Positions 45,824-55,411 are shown, numbered from the stretch's first letter. The stretch is DNA of 64,000 nt from Acinetobacter portensis (GCF_023158935.1 NZ_CP096120.1:1240001-1304000); one strand, 5' to 3'. The notes: generated by a model from the sequence alone, not told the origin. Numbers and translations are program-made.

Positions 45824-46759
45824 TTGATTAAATACAACACTATGAATATTACGCATAATAAAAATATTATTGATTTATCACTCTTTCATAAAATAGATAT
45901 CAATTTATATCCGCTATTTATTGCTATTTATGAACATAAAAATATTTCTAAAGCAGCTCAAATGTTGTGTATTAGCCAATCTGCCGCAAGTCATGCTTTG
46001 CAACGATTAAGACAACAACTCAATGATGATTTATTTGTACGAATAAGCAGTCAAATGCTTCCAACGCCGTTTGCAGAGCAAATTTATCCAGCAATAAAAA
46101 ATGCCCTTTCAGCAATTCAAAATATATCTGCTCAGAAAAAAGAGTTTGAACCACACATGGTTCAAAGCTTAAAAATTGCGATACATGATGAAATTGAACC
46201 GATGATTTTTCCAAAATTGGTTCAGCACTTTCAAAAACATAATTTAGATATTCAATTTTTAAGTAGTAAGTTAGATCGTAAAACTGTTCTAGCCGATCTT
46301 GCATCTCAGCAAATTGATTTTGTTATAGATTTAGAACGACATTTTGATGAAAAAATTCAATTCACACCTTTAATGTCTGATCAATTTATTGCATGTTCAC
46401 AACTCAACTTTATAGATCAAGATATTTATTTGAAGTCCCCTCATATTGGAGTTTCTTCACGACGTACAGGTATGTTAGTTGAAGATATTTATCTATCTAA
46501 AAAGCAATTTTCTAGACAAATTTTCTTGCGCTGTCAAAACTATTCAACTGCATTACAAATTTTAGAACAATATCCACATGCTATTTTAACGATTCCTAAG
46601 AATGTACTCGCAAATTTACAGGTTTCTAAAAAGCTTAATATTTTTGATGTACCTGTTTACATGCCTAAATTGGTTGTGGGAATGTATTGGCATAAAGATT
46701 TAATTGAAAATAATAGACATAAATTTTTAAGAAAAGAGATAAAATTCATTTTTACTTAG
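45824..46759 (+). CDS. LysR-family regulator of the acyl-CoA operon
   Basis: 311 aa (305 from the alternative ATG at 45842). Winged helix at about 25-85 (NISKAAQMLCISQSAASHALQRL) and a short effector domain. It is divergent from the acyl-CoA dehydrogenase operon, with 74 bp between start codons, so it most likely controls that operon. Inducer unknown, possibly a hydroxylated fatty acid. It lies convergent to lpxB. Confidence 0.85.
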   Translation: MIKYNTMNITHNKNIIDLSLFHKIDINLYPLFIAIYEHKNISKAAQMLCISQSAASHALQRLRQQLNDDLFVRISSQMLPTPFAEQIYPAIKNALSAIQNISAQKKEFEPHMVQSLKIAIHDEIEPMIFPKLVQHFQKHNLDIQFLSSKLDRKTVLADLASQQIDFVIDLERHFDEKIQFTPLMSDQFIACSQLNFIDQDIYLKSPHIGVSSRRTGMLVEDIYLSKKQFSRQIFLRCQNYSTALQILEQYPHAILTIPKNVLANLQVSKKLNIFDVPVYMPKLVVGMYWHKDLIENNRHKFLRKEIKFIFT

Positions 46760-46819
46760 GCTATTTATATTAAATAAAATATGCTTAGGCTATTTTTAAA
46801 TATTTAAATTGCATATAAA

Positions 46820-46847
46820 AAAAATCGAGCACTTAGGCTCGATTTTT
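46820..46847. terminator. Bidirectional terminator
   Basis: AAAAATCGAGC (46820-46830) and GCTCGATTTTT (46837-46847), perfect 11-bp arms between the LysR gene and lpxB. Confidence 0.9.
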
Positions 46848-46862
46848 CAAACAATTAATAAC

Positions 46863-48032
46863 TTAAAGTAAATCTAGAATTACTTTTACTGGATCTTCAC
46901 TATTTCCAGATAAAAGCTTTTTATGCATCGTAATATTTTGCATGACTTGAATTTGAGCTGTTTCTTCATTCATTAGCTTTTCAATTTCATCTGCTAATTT
47001 TTCAGGCGTTGCATCATCTTGAATTAACTCCTTAATAATTCTCTTTCCTGCAATAATATTTGGCAGAGAATAATATGGAATTTTAATTAACATTTTTGCA
47101 ATAACATAAGTCAGCCAGTTCAATTTATAGAACGTCACCATGGGTCTATGTAATAGCATCGCCTCTAATGTCGCTGTACCTGAAGCTAAGGCAATGATAT
47201 TTGAGGCATTCATCACCTGCCGACCAATTTTAGATTCTTTGTGAGTATTCTCTAAAAGTTTCACATGATCTGTAAAATTGGTTGGATATTTTTCTAACAA
47301 AGCTTCAATTTGCTGTTTTCGTGCATCATTAATTGCTGGAATAAGAAATGTATATTCAGGATGCTTTTGATTCACAATTTGAGCTGCATCTAAAACCAAC
47401 GGTCCAAGACGTTCAATTTCACCACGGCGGCTTCCTGGTAAAAGTGCGATATGCTTTTGGCTAATATCTAAATCAAGTTCTTCTTTTGCAAGATTTAAAG
47501 GATTTTCTAAAGGCAATTGGCTTGCTAAAGGATGCCCCACAAAAGCGGCAGGAACATCAAATTTTTGATAAAAACCTTTTTCAAATGGAAATAAACAAAG
47601 AACTAAATCAATTGATTTTTTTATGCCATGTACACGCCCTTGACGCCAAGCCCATACAGATGGACTAACATATTGAACGGTTTTAATCGGTAAATTCTTT
47701 TGCTTTATTGTTTTAGATAAACGCAAATTAAAGTCAGGCGCATCAATACCAATAAAAATATCGACAGGATTTTTGGTCCATTTTTCTACTAAACCATCAC
47801 GTACAGCAAATAATTTTTTAATATCTTTCAGGACTTCCACAATCCCCATAACAGATAAAATATCCATTGGGTAATCACTTTTGAAACCTTCTGCAATCAT
47901 TTGTGGACCACCAATGCCCTCAAATTCCGCATCTATTCCCTGCTCACGAAAACTACGAATCAATTTAGCACCAAGCGTATCACCAGACACTTCTCCTACC
48001 ACGATTCCAATTTTTAGCTTTCGATTTTGCAA
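46863..48032 (-). CDS. lpxB: Lipid-A-disaccharide synthase
   Basis: 389-aa peripheral membrane glycosyltransferase (GT19) that joins UDP-2,3-diacylglucosamine and lipid X in lipid A synthesis. Marks: VVGEVSGDTLGA, GIGGPQMIAEG, YVSPSVWAWRQGR, LLPGSRRGEI, ASGTATLEAML. Length is standard. Unlike in many Gram-negatives it is not next to lpxA/fabZ; it stands alone between a LysR gene and a siderophore receptor gene. Confidence 0.93.
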   Translation of the reverse strand: MQNRKLKIGIVVGEVSGDTLGAKLIRSFREQGIDAEFEGIGGPQMIAEGFKSDYPMDILSVMGIVEVLKDIKKLFAVRDGLVEKWTKNPVDIFIGIDAPDFNLRLSKTIKQKNLPIKTVQYVSPSVWAWRQGRVHGIKKSIDLVLCLFPFEKGFYQKFDVPAAFVGHPLASQLPLENPLNLAKEELDLDISQKHIALLPGSRRGEIERLGPLVLDAAQIVNQKHPEYTFLIPAINDARKQQIEALLEKYPTNFTDHVKLLENTHKESKIGRQVMNASNIIALASGTATLEAMLLHRPMVTFYKLNWLTYVIAKMLIKIPYYSLPNIIAGKRIIKELIQDDATPEKLADEIEKLMNEETAQIQVMQNITMHKKLLSGNSEDPVKVILDLL

Positions 48033-48210
48033 TTCTAATCCCTTTAAGTAACACGATTATTTTCTTAATTTTAGCATAAGCAGTTTCATTTGATGAATTA
48101 AGTCATAAATTCATCTTTTGATAATTAGTATTAATTGCAAACAATTATCATTAACATTGTTTTACATATTAACAATCTTTTTTTACAAACTCTAAATTTT
48201 ACAATCATAT

Positions 48211-48229
48211 TATAACGAGAATCATTATC
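48211..48229 (+). promoter_or_regulatory. Fur box of the siderophore receptor gene
   Basis: The 19 bp starting TATAACGAG and ending ATCATTATC agree with the consensus Fur box at 16 of 19 positions. It lies 13 bp before the receptor ATG, so Fur-Fe would block transcription or the ribosome site region. A weaker AT-rich match (TTATCATTA) lies near 48144. Confidence 0.8.
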
Positions 48230-48242
48230 GATAAGCTTTATT

Positions 48243-50363
48243 ATGAATAAGCCCTTTCATACCCCTTTCAAATTATCAGTAATTTGTTTAGCTATATTCT
48301 CTGTGCAATCAAGCTTTGCCCTTGAAGATGTACAATTAAAAATAATAAAACTTCAAGCTATGAATGATCAATCTGACCTTAATTCAGAAGCGTCTAAAAA
48401 ATATATTATCAATAAATCGAAAAGTGCTTCCAAATTAAATTTATCTATCAAAGAAACACCTCAAACTGTAAATACAGTGACACAACAACAAATTAAAGAT
48501 TTTAATCTGACAAATTCACGCGACATCTTAGCATCTGCACCTGGCGTAAATGTCGCCAGCCAAGAAACAAACCGCACAACTTATCGAGCACGTGGTTTTG
48601 ACATTAGTAATTTTCAAATTGATGGCAGTAACATGCCTCTCACAGGCTCTGATTATCAAAATGGTGATGTAGATGCTTTACTTTATGACCGCATTGATGT
48701 TGTGAAAGGCGCAAATGGGTTAACGTCATCTACAGGGAATCCATCTGCAACAGTGAACTACATTCGTAAACGCCCTACTGCTGAATTCCAAGCAAACGGT
48801 GCTCTAAGTTATGGTTCTTGGGACAATGTACGCGCAGAAGCAGATGTTTCTGGCAGTTTAGATGAAAATCAGCAGGTTCGTGCTCGAGTAATGGCTGCAC
48901 AAGAAGCTGGCAACTCATATTTGGACAATTATGAAAAAGAAAAAACCATTGCTGGGGTGATTCTAGAAGCAGACCTGACAGATAAAACTTTATTAACATT
49001 AGGTTATAACTACCAAAAAGACCGACCTAATGGTAATAACTGGGGCGCATTGCCCATGCTCGATAAAGATGGGCAAATGTTGAGTTATCCTCGAAGTTAC
49101 AATCCAATGCCTGACTGGGTGCATTGGGATGTTGAACGTCAAAATACTTTTGTTGAGTTAAAACATAACTTTAATGATGATTGGTCATTACAAACAAGCT
49201 ACAACTATAATCAACAAAAAGAAAATGGTGCCCTACTTTATTTTACTGGCGTGCCTGATGCAGATGGTAAAGGTGTAAGTGAATATCCATCTTTATTTGA
49301 AGAAACCAATAAAAATCATAATATTGATCTAAGTTTGCAGGGTAAATATCCTTTATTCGGACAAACACATGAGTTAATGCTAGGTGCAAACTGGACTCAA
49401 AACAAAGTTTCACAACAATCTTTTTATGTTGCAGGAAAAAGTACACCAATTGACAATTGGAATGACTATCAAAATAGCTCATACCCTGATTTTATTTTTG
49501 ATTATGATACTCCTGCTAATAAAGCGAATTATACACAAGAACAAAAACGAGCTTATGCTGCTACTCGTTTACACTTTGGTGAAAAGTTAAAAGTGCTTTT
49601 AGGAGGAAACTACACTAAAGCAACTTCAAAGGGTCAAAATTACGGTAATTCGACTGATTTTGATAATTCAAAATTTTTACCTTATGCAGGTATTACTTAT
49701 GAATTCAACCCAACTTACACTGCCTATGCAAGTTACAGCACTATTTATAAACCAACAGCGTTATTAGGCTTAGATAAGAAAACGCTTGATCCTATGGATG
49801 GTAAATCTTATGAAATTGGTGTGAAAGGTTCATGGTTTGATGATCAACTCATCGTATCGAGTGCGATCTTCCGCAATGAGTTCAATAAATTCCCTATTTA
49901 TGCCAAATGGGATCAAGCAAGCTTATACGATCAACAAGATATCAAATCTATTGGTTATGAATTTAATATTGCAGGTCAAGTCACAGATCATCTGAACATT
50001 TCTGCAGGTTATGTACAACAAAATATGAAAGATAAGGCAACGAATCAAGATACTCGTACATTCGTTCCTGAACGCACGTTTAACATCATGACAGCCTATT
50101 CCATTCCGCAAACTCCTCAACTTAAAGTCGGTGCAAATTTATCTTGGCAAGATAAGACAACACAAACTAGTAACAGTAATTTAAAACAAGATAGTTATGC
50201 ACTATTAGATTTAATGGCGAGCTATGACATTAATAATAATGTGAGTATTCAAGCAAATGTTAAAAATGTGACCAATGAAAAATACTTGAATACGCTAGAA
50301 TACGGTCAAGCATATTACGGTGCGCCAACAAATTACAATTTGGCTGTTCGCTTTAAATATTAA
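48243..50363 (+). CDS. TonB-dependent siderophore receptor
   Basis: 706-aa outer-membrane beta-barrel. Signal peptide residues 1-26 (ending QSSFA), short N-terminal stretch without a signalling (STN) domain, plug about 60-200 (LNLSIKETPQTVNTVT, YRARGFDISNFQIDG) and 22-strand barrel ending in YNLAVRFKY with terminal aromatic Tyr. It resembles FhuE/FpvA-like ferric hydroxamate receptors. The absence of an STN domain means no sigma/anti-sigma signalling. A Fur box and the following PepSY group support an iron role. Ligand unknown. Confidence 0.9.
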   Translation: MNKPFHTPFKLSVICLAIFSVQSSFALEDVQLKIIKLQAMNDQSDLNSEASKKYIINKSKSASKLNLSIKETPQTVNTVTQQQIKDFNLTNSRDILASAPGVNVASQETNRTTYRARGFDISNFQIDGSNMPLTGSDYQNGDVDALLYDRIDVVKGANGLTSSTGNPSATVNYIRKRPTAEFQANGALSYGSWDNVRAEADVSGSLDENQQVRARVMAAQEAGNSYLDNYEKEKTIAGVILEADLTDKTLLTLGYNYQKDRPNGNNWGALPMLDKDGQMLSYPRSYNPMPDWVHWDVERQNTFVELKHNFNDDWSLQTSYNYNQQKENGALLYFTGVPDADGKGVSEYPSLFEETNKNHNIDLSLQGKYPLFGQTHELMLGANWTQNKVSQQSFYVAGKSTPIDNWNDYQNSSYPDFIFDYDTPANKANYTQEQKRAYAATRLHFGEKLKVLLGGNYTKATSKGQNYGNSTDFDNSKFLPYAGITYEFNPTYTAYASYSTIYKPTALLGLDKKTLDPMDGKSYEIGVKGSWFDDQLIVSSAIFRNEFNKFPIYAKWDQASLYDQQDIKSIGYEFNIAGQVTDHLNISAGYVQQNMKDKATNQDTRTFVPERTFNIMTAYSIPQTPQLKVGANLSWQDKTTQTSNSNLKQDSYALLDLMASYDINNNVSIQANVKNVTNEKYLNTLEYGQAYYGAPTNYNLAVRFKY

Positions 50364-50372
50364 TCACTCTAT

Positions 50373-50402
50373 AAAAGCTGAGTCGTTCAACTCAGCTTTT
50401 TT
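50373..50402 (+). terminator. Terminator/attenuation hairpin after the receptor gene
   Basis: AAAAGCTGAGT (50373-50383) and ACTCAGCTTTT (50390-50400) with a T run, ending immediately before the next ATG (50403). It probably only lowers expression of the downstream genes. Confidence 0.85.
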
Positions 50403-50705
50403 ATGCTTAGGAAAATTCTGATGATGCAACAAAAGTACGGGTACGCTTTAAGTATTTTATATCGTTTTTTCTTGGCTTTTATCGTGGGTTATTTATGCGC
50501 AAACTACTTTGCTTTAAATCTTAGCTTACTATTTCAATTTACTATGGCGAATGCTGAAGCCATTTATTTAGCAGCATTTATTTCAATCTTCTTTTTTATA
50601 GCATTTGTTATTTATAGTTTTATTATTCAATCACTTAAAAATCTCACAACTTTAAGCTTTATCACCTTTTCTTCGTTATTTGTGTTGAGCAAAATTTTAG
50701 GATAA
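50403..50705 (+). CDS. DUF3649-type small membrane protein
   Basis: 100 aa with three hydrophobic segments. Position directly between a siderophore receptor and a PepSY protein, and size, fit the DUF3649 family found in iron-uptake loci. Start could be ATG 50403, inside the preceding terminator's end, or ATG 50421 (MMQQKYG). Function unknown; perhaps part of ferric-siderophore reduction at the inner membrane. Confidence 0.65.
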   Translation: MLRKILMMQQKYGYALSILYRFFLAFIVGYLCANYFALNLSLLFQFTMANAEAIYLAAFISIFFFIAFVIYSFIIQSLKNLTTLSFITFSSLFVLSKILG

Positions 50706-50708
50706 ACC

Positions 50709-52268
50709 ATGAAAAATTCTGCTCGTCAATCAATGGCATGGTTACATTCTTGGGTCGGTCTTTTACTTGGCTGGTTTTTATTTAGTATTTTTTTAACAGG
50801 TTCTTTAACCTATTACCGCCATGAAATTAATTTATGGAGTCAGCCAGAACTTGCCAACATTCAAGTCAAACAAGAAACCGCTATTAATAGCGCCCTAAAC
50901 TATTTTGAAAAACATGCATCAAATGCTAAAAGCTGGTATTTACAAGTTGCCAATGAAAATAGTCCTGTAAATAAAATCTATTGGCAAACAAAAGAAGGAG
51001 AATTTAACAGTAAAGTTCTTGAGCCAAATACAGCAAAAGAACTAGAAATTTCAAACAACCAAGCTGGTGAGTTTCTATATTTATTTCATTTTCAACTGTA
51101 TGGTATGCCTATATTAACTGCTCGATTCATTGTAAGCATTGCTGCATTTATCATGCTGATTTGTTTAATTTCAGGAATTATTACGCATAAAAAAATATTT
51201 ACAGATTTCTTTACGCTTCGCACATTCAAAGGTCAAAGATCCTATTTAGATTTTCATAATGTAAGCGGTGTAATTGCATTACCCTTTTTTCTAACTATTA
51301 CTTTTACGGGACTGGCAATTTTATTTTATTTATATTTTCCAATGGGTATACAAAAAACATATCCCTCTAATAATTTTCAGTTTTTTGAAGAAATACGAAA
51401 TGTTCAAACTATAGAAACCACAAATATTCAAAATGCTAAAATGATGAATTCTGTACAAATGCAAAAACTTGTACAAAGCCATATGGGCAATATTCCTATA
51501 AATATTATAACGATTAAAAACCCAAACACATCACAAGCTATTGCGGCATTTAATGCTTTAGAAGACCATACCATTACCCAAAATGTGGCTCAAACAACTT
51601 TCAATGCAACAACTAGTGAAATTTTACCATCCACGAAAAATCAAAGTGCTGTAGCAAAATTGAGTGCTGGTGTTTATGGCATTCACATGATGACTTTCGC
51701 TCAGCCCTTTTTACGCATTGCTTTATTTTTTTCAGGAATTTTAGGTTGTGCAATGATTGCTTCAGGGCTTTTACTTTGGAGCTTAAAACGCCAACTACAA
51801 AAGTCAAAAAAACAGTTCCATTTCGGACACTATTTGGTCGATAGATTAAATATGACTGCACTCTTAGGTTTAAGTATTTCAATTCTTAGCTTTTTAAGTG
51901 CTTACAGAATTAATCCGATGTGGAATTTAAACATTTCGGAAAGCTTTTTATTTTTTAGTACATGGTGCTTATGTTTATTCATTTCATTTTTTATACCTAA
52001 ACAACTTCTATGGAAATCATTTTTAAAAGTATTTATTACATTCGGATTTTCTTTAATTATTCTAGATCTAGTATATCTGTATCACTACTTAATTATCACA
52101 CCATATTTTAACGATTGGAAAATCCTAAGATTAGACCTTTTTGTTTTAATTTTTACATTTTTAGCCATTTTCTTACATCAAAAGTTAGAACCAATTCAAA
52201 CTAAAGCACACGAAAAGTTAAAGAATAAAATATCGAAAAGTAAAATAGATATAGGATATTCAGAATGA
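50709..52268 (+). CDS. PepSY-associated membrane protein (putative ferric-siderophore reductase)
   Basis: 519 aa. Starts SMAWLHSWVGLLLGWFLF, the mark of the PepSY_TM family; a long periplasmic segment (about 35-130 and 210-320) and several more membrane helices follow (HGH-free but with His pairs in LYGMPILTAR and VYGIHMM areas). Related proteins such as FpvG reduce iron in siderophores at the periplasmic side. It starts 4 bp after the DUF3649 gene and overlaps the DUF3325 gene by 4 bp, so it is in one operon. Confidence 0.82.
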   Translation: MKNSARQSMAWLHSWVGLLLGWFLFSIFLTGSLTYYRHEINLWSQPELANIQVKQETAINSALNYFEKHASNAKSWYLQVANENSPVNKIYWQTKEGEFNSKVLEPNTAKELEISNNQAGEFLYLFHFQLYGMPILTARFIVSIAAFIMLICLISGIITHKKIFTDFFTLRTFKGQRSYLDFHNVSGVIALPFFLTITFTGLAILFYLYFPMGIQKTYPSNNFQFFEEIRNVQTIETTNIQNAKMMNSVQMQKLVQSHMGNIPINIITIKNPNTSQAIAAFNALEDHTITQNVAQTTFNATTSEILPSTKNQSAVAKLSAGVYGIHMMTFAQPFLRIALFFSGILGCAMIASGLLLWSLKRQLQKSKKQFHFGHYLVDRLNMTALLGLSISILSFLSAYRINPMWNLNISESFLFFSTWCLCLFISFFIPKQLLWKSFLKVFITFGFSLIILDLVYLYHYLIITPYFNDWKILRLDLFVLIFTFLAIFLHQKLEPIQTKAHEKLKNKISKSKIDIGYSE

Positions 52269-52579
52269 CGTATATTTTATTGTTTTTAAGTGTATTTTTT
52301 ATTTCATTATCTGCTCTTGGCTTTTTCTATTCAAGTGAAAAAGCCCGTAAGGAAACTTTAAAAAACAATCTTAAATTATTGGCTATTTACCCTAAAACGA
52401 CAAAATTTTTTTCTAGCCTATTCATCATTTTTTCGTTTTCACTATTATCATATATGTATGGTTATTCAATTGCCTTTCTTAGCATTTGGATTCTTTGTAC
52501 CCCAGTTTTCTTATTCGTTATATTTCTAAAGAATAATTTAAATCCTCAACCACATAAACATAAAAGCAAAAACAATTAA
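52265..52579 (+). CDS. DUF3325-type small membrane protein
   Basis: 104-aa protein with three hydrophobic segments and a basic tail. The conserved FYSSEKARKE after the first helix and the PepSY partner fit the DUF3325 family. The start overlaps the stop of the PepSY gene (ATGA). It is the last gene of the receptor operon. Function unknown; it may help the PepSY protein in siderophore iron release. Confidence 0.75.
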   Translation: MTYILLFLSVFFISLSALGFFYSSEKARKETLKNNLKLLAIYPKTTKFFSSLFIIFSFSLLSYMYGYSIAFLSIWILCTPVFLFVIFLKNNLNPQPHKHKSKNN

Positions 52580-52682
52580 ACTCTTTAGCAATTTTTTGCA
52601 TAAGTAAATCTATAATCAAGACAACAGCTTATCTTTGAAAGTCATAAGATATGCACGTTTTTTCATAATTGGCATTTTTTTC

Positions 52683-53579
52683 ATGGCTGGTCCAATAGAG
52701 TTTATTTTAGCGGGTGTTTTAGTTGGTTTCTGCGTAGGCGTAACTGGTGTAGGTGGTGGTTCTCTCATGACACCTATTCTAATTAGCTTATTTCGCATTG
52801 AACCTCATATTGCAATTGGTACAGACCTTCTTTATGCCGCTATTTCTAAATTTTGTGGCTCATTCGTTCATGCTAAAAAAATGAATATTGTATGGCCAAT
52901 TGTCATTTGGCTAGCTGTCGGTAGTATTCCCGCATCATTTGCAACACATTGGATTCTAGATAACTATTTAAGCCAATCGACACACTATAAAGCCGTACTT
53001 ACCATGGTCTTAGGCTTTATGTTGACGTTGACTGGTATTTCAATTGTATTCCGTACAAAAATTGAAGCCTTTTTCAATCGCTATCGCAAAGATGAACAAG
53101 AAGACCATAGTGCAGATTTATCACGTTCGAATATTGCATTACAGGCCAAAAATAAACGTGCGCTTATTGTAATTATGGGTGTGGTACTTGGTGTATTTGT
53201 TACCCTATCTTCAGTTGGTGCAGGTGCTTTCGGTATTATGGCTTTAGTCCTCATGTTTCCGAATTTACCAATGATTCGCATTATTGGTTCAGACGTTGTA
53301 CATGCAGTATTACTGACACTTGTTGCTGGTTTAGGCTATATGAGCTCAGGTAATGTCGACTTTAATTTATTAATGTGGCTACTTGTAGGTTCAATTCCAG
53401 CAATTGTAGTCGGTACTTTGCTTAGTTCACGTTTACCAGAAAAAATTATTCGTAAAGTGTTAGGTTTAACGCTTATGGTGATTGGTATTAACTTTATGCT
53501 CAATCCTGTAAAAGCAAAACCTGTTGAAAAACCAACATCTGTAATGGTTATGAATGTTGAAAAAAATCAACTTGGTTAA
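52683..53579 (+). CDS. TauE/SafE-family sulfite or anion exporter
   Basis: 298 aa from ATG 52683; a TTG at 52635 opens the frame further up but has no better ribosome site. Two TauE repeats with GVGVGGGSLMTP-type turns (seen as GVTGVGGGSLMTPIL and SSVGAGAFGIMALVL) and about eight membrane segments. Such proteins export sulfite or sulfoacetate-like anions. No sulfur enzymes are adjacent, and the aromatic DAHP synthase follows 106 bp later, so the role is unclear. Confidence 0.82.
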   Translation: MAGPIEFILAGVLVGFCVGVTGVGGGSLMTPILISLFRIEPHIAIGTDLLYAAISKFCGSFVHAKKMNIVWPIVIWLAVGSIPASFATHWILDNYLSQSTHYKAVLTMVLGFMLTLTGISIVFRTKIEAFFNRYRKDEQEDHSADLSRSNIALQAKNKRALIVIMGVVLGVFVTLSSVGAGAFGIMALVLMFPNLPMIRIIGSDVVHAVLLTLVAGLGYMSSGNVDFNLLMWLLVGSIPAIVVGTLLSSRLPEKIIRKVLGLTLMVIGINFMLNPVKAKPVEKPTSVMVMNVEKNQLG

Positions 53580-53685
53580 TTTAAATTACGGATTCATCAC
53601 TTTTTTTTCAAATGAGTATTCGTCTTTTTTATAACAAAGATGCATAGCATTCATGTTATATTCAGACTATTAAACAATCTTTTGT

Positions 53686-54798
53686 ATGACCAAACCAGTG
53701 ACGGCAATGAATACACTACAGTCAAATCCTATTACACAGCCAGATATCGACGACGTGAATATTGAAAGTTTTCAACCACTCGTAACTCCAGCACAATTAA
53801 AAACAGAATTACCTTTGACTGAAACTGCTTATCAAACAGTACTTCATGGTCGTGAGACAATTCGTAATATTTTAGATGGTCAAGACAAACGACTATTTGT
53901 CGTTATTGGTCCTTGTTCTATTCATGACCCTGTTGCTGCGCATGAATATGCAGATCGTTTAAAAGTTTTAAGTGAAAAAGTAAAAGATACTTTATATATT
54001 GTTATGCGTGTTTATTTTGAAAAACCACGTACAACTGTAGGTTGGAAAGGTCTAATCAATGACCCAGATATGAACGACTCTTTCAACATTGAAAAAGGTC
54101 TTCGTTTAGGTCGTAAACTACTTGTTGAATTAAACGAAAAAGGTTTACCTTGTGCAACTGAAGCACTCGATCCAAACTCACCACAGTATTATCAAGATCT
54201 AATTTCTTGGTCTGCAATTGGCGCACGTACAACGGAAAGCCAAACACACCGTGAAATGTCTTCAGGCTTATCTTCACCTGTTGGCTTTAAAAATGGTACA
54301 GATGGTGGTTTAACTGTTGCAACAAATGCAATGCAATCTGTTAAGCATAGCCATAGCTTCCTTGGCTTAAATGAACACGGTCAAGTTTCTGTGATTCGCA
54401 CAAGCGGCAACCCTTATGCACACGTTGTTTTACGTGGTGGTAATGGAAAACCTAACTACGATGCTGGCTCTGTAGCAGATGCTGAAGCAGCTTTAGCGAA
54501 AGCAAAAGTAAGCAACAAAATTATGATTGATGCTAGCCATGCTAACTCAAACAAAGACCCGTACTTACAACCTCTTGTTCTTAAAAATTTAACAGAACAA
54601 ATCTTAGATGGTAACAAATCTATTGTAGGTATTATGGTTGAAAGCCACTTGAAAGGCGGTCGTCAAGACATTCCAGAAAATCTATGTGACCTAGAATATG
54701 GCAAGTCTGTTACAGATGGCTGTATCGATTGGGAAACTACAGAAAATACACTATTAGAGATGGATGCGGCATTAAAAGCTGTTTTACCAAATCGCTAA
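53686..54798 (+). CDS. DAHP synthase, class I (second isoenzyme)
   Basis: 370-aa isoenzyme of 32026-33081 with the same reaction. Marks: IGPCSIHDPVAAHEYADR, RVYFEKPRTTVGWKGLINDP, GARTTESQTHRE, FKNGTDGG, IDASHANS. Compared with the other copy it has about 20 extra N-terminal residues. No leader ORF, terminator or attenuator is visible in the 106 bp before it; ATG 53707 is an alternative start. It therefore appears regulated differently, perhaps only by allostery. A terminator follows at 54815. Confidence 0.92.
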   Translation: MTKPVTAMNTLQSNPITQPDIDDVNIESFQPLVTPAQLKTELPLTETAYQTVLHGRETIRNILDGQDKRLFVVIGPCSIHDPVAAHEYADRLKVLSEKVKDTLYIVMRVYFEKPRTTVGWKGLINDPDMNDSFNIEKGLRLGRKLLVELNEKGLPCATEALDPNSPQYYQDLISWSAIGARTTESQTHREMSSGLSSPVGFKNGTDGGLTVATNAMQSVKHSHSFLGLNEHGQVSVIRTSGNPYAHVVLRGGNGKPNYDAGSVADAEAALAKAKVSNKIMIDASHANSNKDPYLQPLVLKNLTEQILDGNKSIVGIMVESHLKGGRQDIPENLCDLEYGKSVTDGCIDWETTENTLLEMDAALKAVLPNR

Positions 54799-54814
54799 TT
54801 TGTAGAAATGTAAA

Positions 54815-54841
54815 AAAACGCCATCATTATGATGGCGTTTT
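54815..54841 (+). terminator. Terminator of the second DAHP synthase gene
   Basis: AAAACGCCATCA (54815-54826) and TGATGGCGTTTT (54830-54841), perfect 12-bp arms. Confidence 0.9.
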
Positions 54842-54886
54842 ACTTTATAGTATGGCGTATAAATCACCATATAGAAGCAAGAAAGT

Positions 54887-55411
54887 ATGAATGATATTGA
54901 AAATAAATTATGTGAAATTTCAAATTTTCAGTTTATTCATGATCACTTATTTAGTTCTGGTCAACCATCAAAAGAACAACTTCAAGCCATTAAAGAATAT
55001 GGCATTACATCTGTTATCAATTTAGCTTTAACAGATGCAGATCCTCATTTAGATCAAGAAGATCGTATTTGCTTAGAATTGGGCTTAAATTATTTTCATA
55101 TTCCCTTACTTTGGGATACACCTTCAGACGATCAGTGTCTTTTTATTTTAGATTTAATTGATCATCTTGTTCAAAAACAAATGGTTTGGATTCACTGTGC
55201 TAAAAACTATCGTGTTGCTAGCCTGATGTATTTATATCGTCAATATTATATGAATATTGACATGCCAACGGCTCAGGAAGAATTTCACAAAATTTGGGAA
55301 CCGAATGAAACCTGGACAGGTCTCATTCATGCAGTTGCCCTACAACTGCAAGGTCGTAAAGCAACGCAAGATTTACAACAAGAACTTGCTCATTCAGATC
55401 ATTTAGAATGA
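54887..55411 (+). CDS. Protein tyrosine phosphatase-like protein
   Basis: 174-aa soluble protein of the cysteine phosphatase superfamily, close to the family of small DSP-like proteins found in proteobacteria. The active-site loop reads HCAKNYRVAS, with C-x4-R instead of the standard C-x5-R, a variant shared by this subfamily as far as I recall; activity is therefore uncertain. An aspartate loop (LWDTPSDD) precedes it. The end overlaps convergent ispF by 13 bp. Confidence 0.75.
   Translation: MNDIENKLCEISNFQFIHDHLFSSGQPSKEQLQAIKEYGITSVINLALTDADPHLDQEDRICLELGLNYFHIPLLWDTPSDDQCLFILDLIDHLVQKQMVWIHCAKNYRVASLMYLYRQYYMNIDMPTAQEEFHKIWEPNETWTGLIHAVALQLQGRKATQDLQQELAHSDHLE

Noticed and set aside
53580-53685. 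Leader peptide before the second DAHP synthase
   Set aside because: No short ORF rich in aromatic codons and no terminator stem was found in these 106 bp.
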